47,657 bases of DNA, taken from assembly GCA_009777535.1 (NCBI GenBank), contig WRLP01000022.1:1-47657 (forward strand), given 5' to 3'. Below, piece after piece: positions 17,994 through 27,011 of the stretch (positions within the stretch are counted from its first letter, which is position 1; every line of letters starts with the position of its first letter). The position numbers and the translations under genes were made by a program. The stretch comes from Treponema sp. GTDB lineage: Bacteria > Spirochaetota > Spirochaetia > Treponematales > Breznakiellaceae. Below the pieces are notes generated by a model. The model had not been told where the DNA came from. It worked only from the letters and a program-made list of their open reading frames with translations, and made no database searches.

Positions 17994-19505
17994 CTAACCG
18001 CAAAAGGCTTTCTTCAGCAGCGCAAGATCAAGCTGGGGATATACAGGAAAACGATCCAGCAATTTTTTTACCCGTTCAACAGCCTGCGCCTTTGCGGCAG
18101 GATCAATTAAATATTTGGCCTTGCTCTTTACAGACGGGTCTTTATCACCCGGCGCAGGGCTTGTTCCATTGAGTATCAGGGCGATAATTGCGCCGAGCTC
18201 CTCCATTTCCTGTCTTCCCATACCAAGGCTGGTAACCGCCGCAGTCCCAATCCGCAGCCCCGATGTATACCACGGTCCGTTGGGATCGAATGGAAGGCTG
18301 TTGCGGTTAACGGTTATGTTACATTCATGAAGGACGCTTTCCGCCTGCCTGCCTGTAAGTCCGTTTTTGTTTACATTCACCAAAATTAAATGATTGTCGG
18401 TCCCGCCTGTCAGTACTTCCAGACCGTTTTTTACACAGGAAGAAGCAAGCGCCCGGCAGTTATCAACGATGCATTGCGCATAACTGCGAAATCCTTCTGC
18501 CAGAGCCTCGCGGAAAGCGGCCGCTTTTGCCGCCATCACATGGGGCAGGGGGCCGCCCATTGTAAGCGGGCAGCCCTTATCCAAAGCCTCGGCAAATTCT
18601 GCTTTGGCCAGAACCAGTCCGCCGCGGGGGCCGCGCAGGGTTTTATGCGTGGTGGTGGTTACAATATGCGCCCATAGTACGGGATCGTAATCGCCTGTAA
18701 AAACCTTGCCGGCCACGAGACCTGCAAAATGCGCCATATCTACCATGAAGACCGAGCCGGCCCTGTCGGCAATTTCACGCATTCGCCTGAAATTAATTTT
18801 TCTTGGATACGCCGAATAGCCGGCTAAAAGTATTAATGGCCGGACTTCGAGGGCCTGTTTTTCAATTTCATCATAATCAAGTACTCCGCTTTCCCTGTTT
18901 ACCGAATAACTGTAGATGTCGAACATGCGGCTCGTCATATTGTAACGGTAACCGTGGGTAAGGTGCCCGCCCGAATAGTAGTCCTGGGCCAAAAGTTTCT
19001 GGCTGCCGAGAGATTTTTTAAGCTCACCCCATTGGGCGTCTGTTATTTTATAGAGATTCATTTCTCCTGTTTTTTCCAGAAATGGTTTTTCTATCCTGGT
19101 GGAAAGTATCGCCCAGTAGGCAAGTATATTCGCGTCGGCCCCGCAATGCGGCTGCACATTTGCATATTCCGCCCCAAAGAGAGCACACGCTTCCTTTGCC
19201 GCAAGGGCCTCAATGTCGTCGACATTTTCGTTCCCTGCATAAAAACGATGATAAGGATACCCTTCGGCATATTTGTCGGTCAGCAGGTTGCCCATGGCAA
19301 GCTGTACCGGCATGGAACAGTAATTTTCACTGGCAATCAGTTTTACCCGGCTGCGCTGGTTTTCAAGCTCATTTACAATGGATGCGGCTATTTCCGGCGC
19401 GGTTTTGGCAGTTTCCGTTAAATTGCACAGATAAGCCAACAGACTGGTATCAACTTTTTCAGACGGGGTGGCTGCTAAATATGCGCCGACAGGGTTTGTT
19501 TTCAT
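17994..19505 (-). CDS. glyA: Serine hydroxymethyltransferase
   Basis: 503 residues. It converts serine and tetrahydrofolate to glycine and 5,10-methylene-tetrahydrofolate, a main source of one-carbon units, using PLP bound to Lys288 (TTTTHKTLRGPRGG). Other family blocks present are KLIASENYCS, KYAEGYPYHRFYAG, NVQPHCGADAN and MVDMAHFAGLVAG. It is about 80 residues longer than the usual 420, with an insertion of some 45 residues between ANILAYWAIL and SGGHLTHGY and a longer N-terminus; the same lengthened form is known in spirochaetes and chlamydiae. No strong ribosome site precedes the ATG. No glycine riboswitch was recognised upstream. Confidence 0.95.
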   Translation of the reverse strand: MKTNPVGAYLAATPSEKVDTSLLAYLCNLTETAKTAPEIAASIVNELENQRSRVKLIASENYCSMPVQLAMGNLLTDKYAEGYPYHRFYAGNENVDDIEALAAKEACALFGAEYANVQPHCGADANILAYWAILSTRIEKPFLEKTGEMNLYKITDAQWGELKKSLGSQKLLAQDYYSGGHLTHGYRYNMTSRMFDIYSYSVNRESGVLDYDEIEKQALEVRPLILLAGYSAYPRKINFRRMREIADRAGSVFMVDMAHFAGLVAGKVFTGDYDPVLWAHIVTTTTHKTLRGPRGGLVLAKAEFAEALDKGCPLTMGGPLPHVMAAKAAAFREALAEGFRSYAQCIVDNCRALASSCVKNGLEVLTGGTDNHLILVNVNKNGLTGRQAESVLHECNITVNRNSLPFDPNGPWYTSGLRIGTAAVTSLGMGRQEMEELGAIIALILNGTSPAPGDKDPSVKSKAKYLIDPAAKAQAVERVKKLLDRFPVYPQLDLALLKKAFCG

Positions 19506-19580
19506 GGTTTTTAGGATAGCCGATAAACAAGCGCAGTTTCAAGGGAAGGGGGAAAGGCGGCGGCGGGGCCGGTTGAATAC

Positions 19581-19608
19581 TGGACAGTCGCTCTTTTTAT
19601 GGTATAAT
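19581..19608 (+). promoter_or_regulatory. Strong candidate promoter for the FecR/cyclase operon
   Basis: TGGACA (19581-19586), 16-nt spacer, TATAAT (19603-19608) with TG one base upstream, i.e. an extended -10. Predicted start near 19615, giving a short leader to the ATG at 19634. No competing promoter of this quality is seen before the next three genes, whose gaps are 4, 13 and 50 nt. Confidence 0.65.
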
Positions 19609-19633
19609 GTAAAGACAAAAGGTAACCTTTATC

Positions 19634-20110
19634 ATGAAAACTACATTTTTTACAAAATCTCCCCTAATTAGAGCCGCCCTGTTGTTATGTTTTCTGGGAA
19701 CAGCCCGGGCATTTCTGGTAGCCCAGACGACAGCGATGGAAATCGAAGCCTTATTGGAAACCAGGGCGGTAACCTATGCGCAGGCAGCCCGCTTTTTGCT
19801 CGACGCGTCCGAGGCTGCATCAATAGAGGATCCGGTTTGGGCATTCCGTTTTGCAGAGGAGAGAAACTGGCTGCCCAAAAATGTACAGCCGGGCGACGCT
19901 GCCAGACTGGACGGGGTTTCCCTGCTCTTAATGAAATCATTCGGCTTAAAGGGCGGCCTGATGTATTCCCTCACCGGAACGGCGCACTTTGCCTACAGGG
20001 AGCTGGTTTATCAGGATATTATTCAGGGCAGGGTTGATCCCGGCATGACTGTAACCGGGGACACACTGCTTTTTATTACCGGCAGAACGCTTTCTCTTTT
20101 GGAGAATTAA
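19634..20110 (+). CDS. Small periplasmic protein with SLH-like segments
   Basis: 158 residues with an N-terminal signal peptide (about 1-30, ending FLVAQ). The rest contains segments that resemble S-layer-homology repeats: a VWAFRFAEERNWLPKN block followed by ARLDGVSLLLMKSFGLKGG, then HFAYRELVYQDIIQG and DTLLFITGRTLSLL. SLH domains in Gram-negative bacteria anchor outer-membrane proteins to the wall; here the likeness is by eye and weak. It is the first gene of a four-gene operon and ends 4 nt before an outer-membrane barrel gene, so it may work with that barrel. The family is not one I can name. Confidence 0.65.
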   Translation: MKTTFFTKSPLIRAALLLCFLGTARAFLVAQTTAMEIEALLETRAVTYAQAARFLLDASEAASIEDPVWAFRFAEERNWLPKNVQPGDAARLDGVSLLLMKSFGLKGGLMYSLTGTAHFAYRELVYQDIIQGRVDPGMTVTGDTLLFITGRTLSLLEN

Positions 20111-20114
20111 AAAA

Positions 20115-21341
20115 ATGAAAAAAATATTTTACGCCTGCCTGCCGGCGTTTTTTTCGGCGGTAATTTTCTTTGCGCCGGTTTCCCTGAATGCTTTTGACTT
20201 TGGGCTTTTGTTAAATCAGTCGGCCGGCTACGGCGGCTTTGGTGTTGATGCAGACGGCGATTATGAGGTTGATATTATTCCCCGCCTCTCCGTGCTGTTA
20301 GGTGATAACGGCGATCTGTATCTTTCCGGGGGCTTTACGGCCGGCAACAATGGCGAAGATTGGTACCATTATCCGGAGCTTCTGCGCAGTGAGTTTTCCT
20401 GGAGTTTTGGCAGTTCAAAAATTAAAGCAGGGCGTATGCCTTTCGCCGATTCATTGTTTGTTGCGGAGGGGCTCTTCGACGGCGCTCAGCTTTCTTTTGA
20501 TACCATGGCGGGGTTTTTTACCGCCGGCGTATGGTATACAGGCCTGCTCTACAAAGAAAGAGCCAATATTGTAATGACCGGTGAAGATTATATATCTTTA
20601 TTTGAAGAGCTGGACTACTCTGATTTTTCCGGTACTTACTTTGCTTCCCGCCGTTTAATGGCAGCTCTGGGTTGGGAACACCCGTCCATTGCGGAGTTGG
20701 TTTGGCTTAGGCTGGATTTAATCGGACAGGTAGATCTTAACAACAGGGATACACTTTACCACAGCCAGTATTTGACCGGAAAAATCGGTATACCGTTCAA
20801 AGCATTTGAATTCGAACTGGGAGGCGGTCTTGAGCTGGCTCAGAGTGTTTATAAAGACGACGATGATTTTAGTGTAGGCCTTGCCGGAGAAGTGGGCGTC
20901 TATTGGACCTTGCCGGCGGGGTTTAACAGCCTTCTTTCGTTTACAGGCCGCTTTACAAGCGGAGAGGCGGATGATGGTGCGATAGCGGCTTTTGTTCCCA
21001 TCACGTCAACAGCCCAGGGGAATATCTTAAAGGCGCCGCTGTCCGGGCTTTCAATTCTTTCCCTGGATTATACGGCCAGGCTGTATAAAACATTTTCGAT
21101 GGGTATGACAATTTCGCATTTTGTTCGCAGCGATTTGGCAACATACAAAAGCTATCTTGGTGAAGAGGACGAAGGTTATTCCCTGGGAACTGAGTTATTT
21201 GCACGGTTTCTGTGGAGTCCGGTTTCTGATATCAGGCTGAATCTTGGGGGCGGAGTATTTCTCCCTTCTCTTGGGAACGTGGCGACAGATGCGGATCCGC
21301 GATGGCGCGTTGAAATGACGGCTATCCTGGCACTATATTAA
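20115..21341 (+). CDS. Putative outer-membrane beta-barrel protein
   Basis: 408 residues. A signal peptide (about 1-26, ending LNA before FDFGLLLNQ) is followed by alternating short strands with aromatic girdle residues and glycine-rich turns throughout (for example LYLSGGFTAGNNGEDWYHY, FEFELGGGLELAQSVY, IRLNLGGGVFLPS). The protein ends in ALY, and an aromatic C-terminus is the usual recognition signal for the BAM machinery. No porin family could be named. Ribosome site GGAG overlaps the end of the upstream gene. It sits between an SLH-like protein and a FecR protein. Confidence 0.75.
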   Translation: MKKIFYACLPAFFSAVIFFAPVSLNAFDFGLLLNQSAGYGGFGVDADGDYEVDIIPRLSVLLGDNGDLYLSGGFTAGNNGEDWYHYPELLRSEFSWSFGSSKIKAGRMPFADSLFVAEGLFDGAQLSFDTMAGFFTAGVWYTGLLYKERANIVMTGEDYISLFEELDYSDFSGTYFASRRLMAALGWEHPSIAELVWLRLDLIGQVDLNNRDTLYHSQYLTGKIGIPFKAFEFELGGGLELAQSVYKDDDDFSVGLAGEVGVYWTLPAGFNSLLSFTGRFTSGEADDGAIAAFVPITSTAQGNILKAPLSGLSILSLDYTARLYKTFSMGMTISHFVRSDLATYKSYLGEEDEGYSLGTELFARFLWSPVSDIRLNLGGGVFLPSLGNVATDADPRWRVEMTAILALY

Positions 21342-21354
21342 GTAGGAGGCGGGC

Positions 21355-22008
21355 ATGAAAAAGTCATTTTTTCTGGTCATATTTATGGGCGTTGTAATAT
21401 TTGCTTTTGCCCAGAATGGGGTTATTCAGGAATTAACCGGCGAAGTGGAATTGAAACATGCAGGAGCCACAGTTTTTGTTCCCGCTTTTGCCGGCGATAT
21501 TGTAGCCCTGAATACGATTGTTTCCACCGGGTTTAGAAGCACCGCCATAGTTGCCGTTGGAAGCTCAACAATTGTGGTAAGGCCGCTGACCCGTCTTTCC
21601 CTGGCGGAAATAAGCGCCGGGTCGGGCACTGAAAATATTAATTTAAATTTACAGGCCGGACGAGTCAGGGTGGAAGTCAGGCCGCCGGCCGGAACCAGAA
21701 CCAGTTTTAATGTGCAAAGTCCCAGCGCAACCGCTTCGGTACGGGGAACAACTTTCGACAGCGATACAAATAATGTAGATGTAATTGATGGTGATGTACT
21801 TTTCGGGAATAGACAAGGACCGGGGGTTTTGATATCCAAAGGAGGCTCCGGCTCTGTTGGCGCCGACGGCAAGGTTTACAAAACCGGCAGAGATGGCTCC
21901 AAGGGCTTGAATCCTTCCAATCCTGTTGGAACCGAATCCTTTGGCGGTGGCGGGCTGGGCAATTACGGGCAGGCTGATGTGGAAATCAGGATCGAATATG
22001 AACAATAA
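21355..22008 (+). CDS. FecR domain protein, secreted
   Basis: 217 residues with a strong AGGAGG ribosome site. A signal peptide (about 1-20, ending FAFAQ) precedes a FecR domain: GEVELKHAG, STGFRSTAIVAVGSSTIVV, RLSLAEI, LNLQAGRVRVEVRPP, FNVQSPSATASVRGTTF and VDVIDGDVLF are its typical blocks. In iron signalling FecR is a membrane anti-sigma regulator, but stand-alone secreted FecR proteins next to CHASE2 cyclases are common and thought to work in the periplasm. No membrane helix follows here, so the protein is probably free or wall-associated. The last 60 residues are Gly-rich and low in complexity. Next gene is the CHASE2 cyclase. Confidence 0.85.
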   Translation: MKKSFFLVIFMGVVIFAFAQNGVIQELTGEVELKHAGATVFVPAFAGDIVALNTIVSTGFRSTAIVAVGSSTIVVRPLTRLSLAEISAGSGTENINLNLQAGRVRVEVRPPAGTRTSFNVQSPSATASVRGTTFDSDTNNVDVIDGDVLFGNRQGPGVLISKGGSGSVGADGKVYKTGRDGSKGLNPSNPVGTESFGGGGLGNYGQADVEIRIEYEQ

Positions 22009-22058
22009 AGATAAAGGAACCCTCTGTAAACTACAGTAGTGTTCCATAGAGGAAATCT

Positions 22059-24782
22059 ATGTCCCTGTGGAAAAATGCCCTGTTGGGTCTGGCTGCGTCA
22101 TTCTTGTTTTCCATTTTGTCATTCCTGCCGTTCTTCAGCGCAATGGAAGACCGCCTTTACGATTTCTTTCTGCGCTTTAGAATAAACCGCCCCCTTATCG
22201 ACTCGGTTGTATTCCTTAATGTTGATGATAACGCTATTGCGTATAACGGCGTTTTTCCGTGGCCGCGCTCCATTCCCGCCGACGGCCTGCTGCGCCTTAA
22301 AGAACACGGAGCGCGTGCAGCTATTTTTGATATTGAATATATCGACTGGGGCCCCCAGGGGGTAGACAGCCTGTATCTTAATCAGGGGCTTCCCGCCGAC
22401 TTTTACCGCAGTTTTACGGATATTGTTCAGGCCACACAGGATGTTTTTTACGCCCTCAGCTCTGGGCGCATGAGCCGCGAAGACATTGATTATTATTCCG
22501 GAGAACTTTCCGGCATCATAATTGACGAACACGACAGCCTTTACGCAAAAGCACAAAGTGTCGCACGCGATAACGATCTGTATCTGGCACAGGCGCTTGC
22601 CCTCTTTGGCAACAGCTGGTTAACCCTTAATCTGCGCGACGAACTCCTGGAGGGCGAACAGGCGCAGCGGCGTTCGATGGCGGAAAGCCGTTTTTCGTAC
22701 CCTGTAATTTCGTCTGACAACGCGCATCCGGGCAGCGAAACTATCGATATTTTGCCCCCCCTTCCACTTTTTTCAACGGCTGCGCATGGGGCCGGGTTCA
22801 CAAATGTTGAAATAGATGATGATGGTATCAGAAGGCGGATTTATCTAACCCAGAATGTTCACGATAACTGGTATCTGCAGCTTTCTTTCGCTCCCCTGAT
22901 TGATCACCTTGGCAGACCGGAAATACTTCTGGACAGCCGAAAGATGACTGTAAAAGATGTTACCATGCCCGATGGCAGGGTAAAGGATATTGTTATTCCC
23001 CTGGATGAAAAAGGGCGGATGCTGCTGGACTGGCCAAGAACTGATTATGAAAATACCCTTAGCCATGTTTCTTTTGCATATTTTTCCCAGCTTGATGAAC
23101 TTGAAATGAATATGGAAGATTATAACCGCCGGCTTTCAACTTCGGATATACTTTTCTTTGCCCAGTTTGAGCCTTCTTTCAGCCGTATTCCCATTATCTG
23201 CAGCAGGGTAGAAGAACTCTACGACATGACACGCATGGCAAAAAACCTTGCCCTCGAAAACTGCTCGGATGAATACTTTGAAATGTACCTGGATTACCGC
23301 AATCAAAGCCATGCGTATTTGGAAGAAATACTGAACATTGATATTGAACCAAAGCTGAATGAACTTGTTCCGCTTTTGACGGAAGAATTTCCCGAAAGCG
23401 CCGAATTGATTATCGAAGCGGCGGAGGAAATTTCTGAGTTGGCTGACTATATTGGGATAGAGTTTTACCGCTGGCGTGAAATTAATGATGAAATGAGAGA
23501 GAAGCTATACGATAAATTCTGCATAATGGGCAGGACAGATACCGGAACCACCGACTACGGCGCAAATCCCTTCCACCCCAAGTATGTAAATGTCGGTACA
23601 CACGGCATAGTTCTCGATACAATCCTTTCGGAATCCTTCATCATTCCTGTCAGCAGAATGTGGCTTGTCGCAATTATGTTTGTTTTTGTTCCGCTTTTTT
23701 TTATGTTAAGCTCCCGCCTTACCCAGGGACTCAGGGCGGCCTCGGGATTCATTGTAATCACTCTTTTTGTTATTTTCACAATCCTGCTGTTCCGTTTTAC
23801 CGGTATTTTTATCGGCCCTTTGGGAACTGTCTTTGCCATGCTCGGTGCCGTTATTGCCAGGGAAATAATATCCTACGCAAGCTCTGAAAAAGAAAAACAT
23901 TTTATACGCGCGGCTTTTTCCACCTATGTGTCCGGCGATGTTGTAAAAGAAATTATAGCCGACCCTTCGCGGCTACAGCTTGGGGGAACCAAACGTTTTA
24001 TGACGGCTATCTTTACCGATGTGCAGGGGTTTTCCGGCATTTCCGAAAAACTCGATGCAGAAGATCTTGTAAGTCTTTTGAACCGCTACCTCTCTGCCAT
24101 GAGTAATGTTGTCCTGGATGAAAAGGGAACAATCGACAAATATGAGGGAGACGCTATTATTGCCTTCTTCGGCGCGCCCATTGACCTGGCCGATCATGCG
24201 CTGCGCGCCTGTGTTTCGGCGATTACCATGAAGCGGATTGAAGCCGAGCTTAACAAAACAATCATGGAAAATAAAAATTCTCCCGATCCGCTTTTAACCC
24301 GCATCGGAATTAACACCGGATACATGGTTGCAGGCAACATGGGTACAGATAACAAGATGAATTATACGATCATGGGCAATGCTGTAAACCTGGCTGCCAG
24401 ACTGGAAGGGGTTAACAAACAGTACGGAACATGGATACTTGCATCGGAGGCTACTGTACGCGAAACGGCAGACCGGCTGCTTGCCAGAAGACTGGATCGT
24501 GTTCGTGTTGTCGGAGTCCAGGAGCCGGTGCGTATTTATGAGCTTATTGAAATGGCTGAAAATGCCACGGAAGCGCAGCGAAACACGGTTCGTGCTTTCC
24601 ACGAGGCTCTTGAATATTTTGAAAACAGGAACTGGAATGCAGCCATCGGCGGTTTCAGGGAAGTTCTGTCAATTAATTCTGCTGATGCACCATCGAAAAT
24701 ATTTTTGGATCGCTGTGAAAAGTATTCAGACAAGCCGCCCAATGATAACTGGGACGGTGTATATAACCTGACCCAAAAATAA
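22059..24782 (+). CDS. Adenylate cyclase with CHASE2 sensor domain
   Basis: 907 residues. An N-terminal helix, an extracytoplasmic CHASE2 domain (about 30-520; blocks VVFLNVDDNAI, FPWPRS, GRTDTGTTDYGANP and VGTHGIVLDTIL), three membrane helices (about 533-602), and a class III cyclase domain (645-815). Metal-binding Asp654 (FTDVQGFS) and Asp698 (KYEGDAIIAFFG), Lys694 and Thr770 (NYTIMGNAVNLAAR; Thr in place of Asp is typical of class IIIb adenylate cyclases), plus Asn777 and Arg781, are all present, so it should make cAMP. A helical stretch of about 150 residues (340-490) is inserted before the GRTDTG block; such an insert in the sensor is larger than usual. Ribosome site AGAGGAAA. Last gene of the operon. 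Confidence 0.93.
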   Translation: MSLWKNALLGLAASFLFSILSFLPFFSAMEDRLYDFFLRFRINRPLIDSVVFLNVDDNAIAYNGVFPWPRSIPADGLLRLKEHGARAAIFDIEYIDWGPQGVDSLYLNQGLPADFYRSFTDIVQATQDVFYALSSGRMSREDIDYYSGELSGIIIDEHDSLYAKAQSVARDNDLYLAQALALFGNSWLTLNLRDELLEGEQAQRRSMAESRFSYPVISSDNAHPGSETIDILPPLPLFSTAAHGAGFTNVEIDDDGIRRRIYLTQNVHDNWYLQLSFAPLIDHLGRPEILLDSRKMTVKDVTMPDGRVKDIVIPLDEKGRMLLDWPRTDYENTLSHVSFAYFSQLDELEMNMEDYNRRLSTSDILFFAQFEPSFSRIPIICSRVEELYDMTRMAKNLALENCSDEYFEMYLDYRNQSHAYLEEILNIDIEPKLNELVPLLTEEFPESAELIIEAAEEISELADYIGIEFYRWREINDEMREKLYDKFCIMGRTDTGTTDYGANPFHPKYVNVGTHGIVLDTILSESFIIPVSRMWLVAIMFVFVPLFFMLSSRLTQGLRAASGFIVITLFVIFTILLFRFTGIFIGPLGTVFAMLGAVIAREIISYASSEKEKHFIRAAFSTYVSGDVVKEIIADPSRLQLGGTKRFMTAIFTDVQGFSGISEKLDAEDLVSLLNRYLSAMSNVVLDEKGTIDKYEGDAIIAFFGAPIDLADHALRACVSAITMKRIEAELNKTIMENKNSPDPLLTRIGINTGYMVAGNMGTDNKMNYTIMGNAVNLAARLEGVNKQYGTWILASEATVRETADRLLARRLDRVRVVGVQEPVRIYELIEMAENATEAQRNTVRAFHEALEYFENRNWNAAIGGFREVLSINSADAPSKIFLDRCEKYSDKPPNDNWDGVYNLTQK

Positions 24783-24910
24783 TTTCGTTCGCAAGTATTT
24801 TACTTACATTTGAATCTTAATTACGCAAGATTCTGCATTGATTTTAAGTTATTTTTAATAAAATGTTATTCTACTTGACTATGATTTATTTTTTTTTTAC
24901 TTTTGTTAGT

Positions 24911-25249
24911 ATGCTGGAAAACAGAAGAAGCACCCGGTATCACACCAATGCACGGGCGCACATTCCAGGCGTTCTTAGAGAAGAGATTTTTTTGAAAAAT
25001 ATCAGCATAACGGGCTGCTGTGTGGAATCTAAAGTTTTTTCAAATGTTGCGCCTAATTCATCGTATAACATGGAGATAGAGCCGGAAACAGCCGCCGGCA
25101 TTGAGATGTTTTCGCTTGTTGTTGAGTGTAAATGGATTCGCAGCGGGCGGCATCACGAAGAAATCGGCTTTAATATTTCTTCTCCCCCGAAGTGTAAGCT
25201 GTTTCAACGCTATGTTGATTATCTTTCCTGCCGTGCTGCCCTGGCCTAG
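24911..25249 (+). CDS. PilZ domain protein
   Basis: 112 residues from the ATG at 24911. The RxxxR motif ([14 protein letters not shown]) and the (D/N)xSxxG motif ([10 protein letters not shown]) that together bind cyclic di-GMP are present, followed by the [11 protein letters not shown] and EEIGFNI strands. A single-domain PilZ protein of this size would be a cytoplasmic effector. An ATG at 24863 is in frame, but its extra 16 residues are hydrophobic and run through a T-tract, so it is less likely; neither start has a clear ribosome site. The last 80 nt overlap the 3' end of mnmG on the other strand. Confidence 0.75.
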   Translation: MLENRRSTRYHTNARAHIPGVLREEIFLKNISITGCCVESKVFSNVAPNSSYNMEIEPETAAGIEMFSLVVECKWIRSGRHHEEIGFNISSPPKCKLFQRYVDYLSCRAALA

Positions 25250-27011
25250 AATTCTGGGCCTTATTTGCCAGTATCATCAGCAGCGCAATATCACCCTGGC
25301 GAAGCCCGGGTATGCGGGCAGCCTGGCCAATATTAAGGGGCTTTACGGTTTTTAGTTTTTCTTTTGCTTCCGCGGAAAGTCCGGAAACAGCGGTGTAATC
25401 CATTTCCGGATCGAGTTTTATAAAATCCATTTTGGCGGTTTTGGCTGCGATTCTTTTTTCTTTTTCAATATAGCCGGAATATTTAATATCCAGCCTTACC
25501 CGTTCAATCCACTCTTCGGGATAATTCACCGGCTCTGTGCCCGATGATTTCCGCCGGCTCAATAATTCCCTGATTTCGTCTAATGCTTCGGCTTTTTTGG
25601 AAAAAAGTTCCCACCGGCGGTCATCCACAAGGCCGGCCTGGCGGCCCTTTGGCGTTAGCCGGGTGTCCGCAGTATCATGGCGAAGCATCAGCCGGTGTTC
25701 TGCACGGCTTGTAAACATACGGTACGGCTCTTTTGTTCCCAGGGTGGTAAGATCGTCTACCAGTACGCCGATGTAGGCTTCGGCGCGTCCGAGTATCAAC
25801 GGGGGGCGTCCCTGCATTTTTAGTGCGGCATTAATGCCGGCAATGAGCCCCTGGGCGGCGGCTTCCTCGTAGCCGGAACTGCCGTTGGTCTGGCCGGCGG
25901 AAAAAAAGCCGGACAGCCGCTTGGATTCAAGGCTGGGGTAAAGATCCAGCGGGTCAAGGTAATCGTATTCAACAGCGTACCCGGGGCGTACAATGCGTGC
26001 CTGTTCAAGGCCGGGAATGCTGCGGATAAAACCGCGCTGCACATCCTCGGGCAGCGAAGTAGAGGCGCCGTTAAGATAAATTTCGTTAGTGTAAAGCCCT
26101 TCCGGTTCAATAAAAATATGGTGCCTGCTGCGCTGCGGAAAACGTACAACCTTGTCTTCGATGGAAGGGCAGTACCGCGCGCCTGTTCCGGTAATCTTCC
26201 CGCCGTACAACGGAGAGCGGTGAATGTTTGCCTTAATTATTTCGTGAGTAGCGGATGTTGTGTATGTGATCCAGCAGGGCAGGGAAGGCCGGCCGGTAAT
26301 TTTATCAACGTTAAATGAAAAGGGATACATTTCTTCTCCGTCCTGTTTTTCCATTACCGAAAAGTCGATGGAATCCCCTGCGATTCTTGCCGGAGTTCCC
26401 GTTTTCAGCCGCCCTGCCGGAAAACCAAGCCGCCGCAGGCTTTCTCCCAGTCCCAGGGCTGCCTCTTCGCCGAGCCGGCCCTGCGGCGCATCATGCTCGC
26501 CAATGAAAATTTTCCCCTCCATGAAGGTTCCTGCGGCAAGAATAACCGTCCTGCCTGTTATGCGATGTCCCCTGCGGGTGATTACCCCGCCGATCTTGCT
26601 GTTTGAATCAATGCTGCCGCTTGTGCCGTCAATCAGCAGATCCACCACAGTGTCCATAAAAATTTCCAGGTTTTCCTGCGCTTCAAGAACCCGGCGGGCG
26701 GCTGACTGATATGCCTGCTTGTCGGCCTGCGCCCTGGGCGACTGTACTGCCGGCCCCCGTGAACGGTTGAGCACCCGGTATTGAATCATTGTTGCGTCGA
26801 TCAGCCTGCCCATTTCGCCGCCCAGGGCGTCCACTTCCCGGACAAGGTTGCCCTTGGAAAGACCGCCGATGGCCGGGTTGCAGGAGAGCACGCCAATCCT
26901 GTCAGGATTTTGCGTGATTAAAAGTGTTGAGTGTCCCAGCCTGGCCGCCGCAAGAGACGCTTCTATTCCGGCATGTCCGCCGCCTATGACGATGCAGTCG
27001 TAATCCATCAT
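25170..27011 (-). CDS. mnmG: tRNA uridine 5-carboxymethylaminomethyl modification enzyme
   Basis: 613 residues. It works with MnmE to install the cmnm5 group on U34 of certain tRNAs. It has the FAD-binding [12 protein letters not shown] near the N-terminus, [33 protein letters not shown] and the C-terminal [20 protein letters not shown] block. The start is ATG at 27011, overlapping the mnmE stop (ATGA); the frame is open to a TTG at 27023. About 30 residues after the usual C-terminal end ([20 protein letters not shown], ending in GEKKY) are encoded where the gene overlaps the PilZ gene antisense. Normal length for the family is about 620. Confidence 0.95.
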   Translation of the reverse strand: MMDYDCIVIGGGHAGIEASLAAARLGHSTLLITQNPDRIGVLSCNPAIGGLSKGNLVREVDALGGEMGRLIDATMIQYRVLNRSRGPAVQSPRAQADKQAYQSAARRVLEAQENLEIFMDTVVDLLIDGTSGSIDSNSKIGGVITRRGHRITGRTVILAAGTFMEGKIFIGEHDAPQGRLGEEAALGLGESLRRLGFPAGRLKTGTPARIAGDSIDFSVMEKQDGEEMYPFSFNVDKITGRPSLPCWITYTTSATHEIIKANIHRSPLYGGKITGTGARYCPSIEDKVVRFPQRSRHHIFIEPEGLYTNEIYLNGASTSLPEDVQRGFIRSIPGLEQARIVRPGYAVEYDYLDPLDLYPSLESKRLSGFFSAGQTNGSSGYEEAAAQGLIAGINAALKMQGRPPLILGRAEAYIGVLVDDLTTLGTKEPYRMFTSRAEHRLMLRHDTADTRLTPKGRQAGLVDDRRWELFSKKAEALDEIRELLSRRKSSGTEPVNYPEEWIERVRLDIKYSGYIEKEKRIAAKTAKMDFIKLDPEMDYTAVSGLSAEAKEKLKTVKPLNIGQAARIPGLRQGDIALLMILANKAQNSRPGQHGRKDNQHSVETAYTSGEKKY

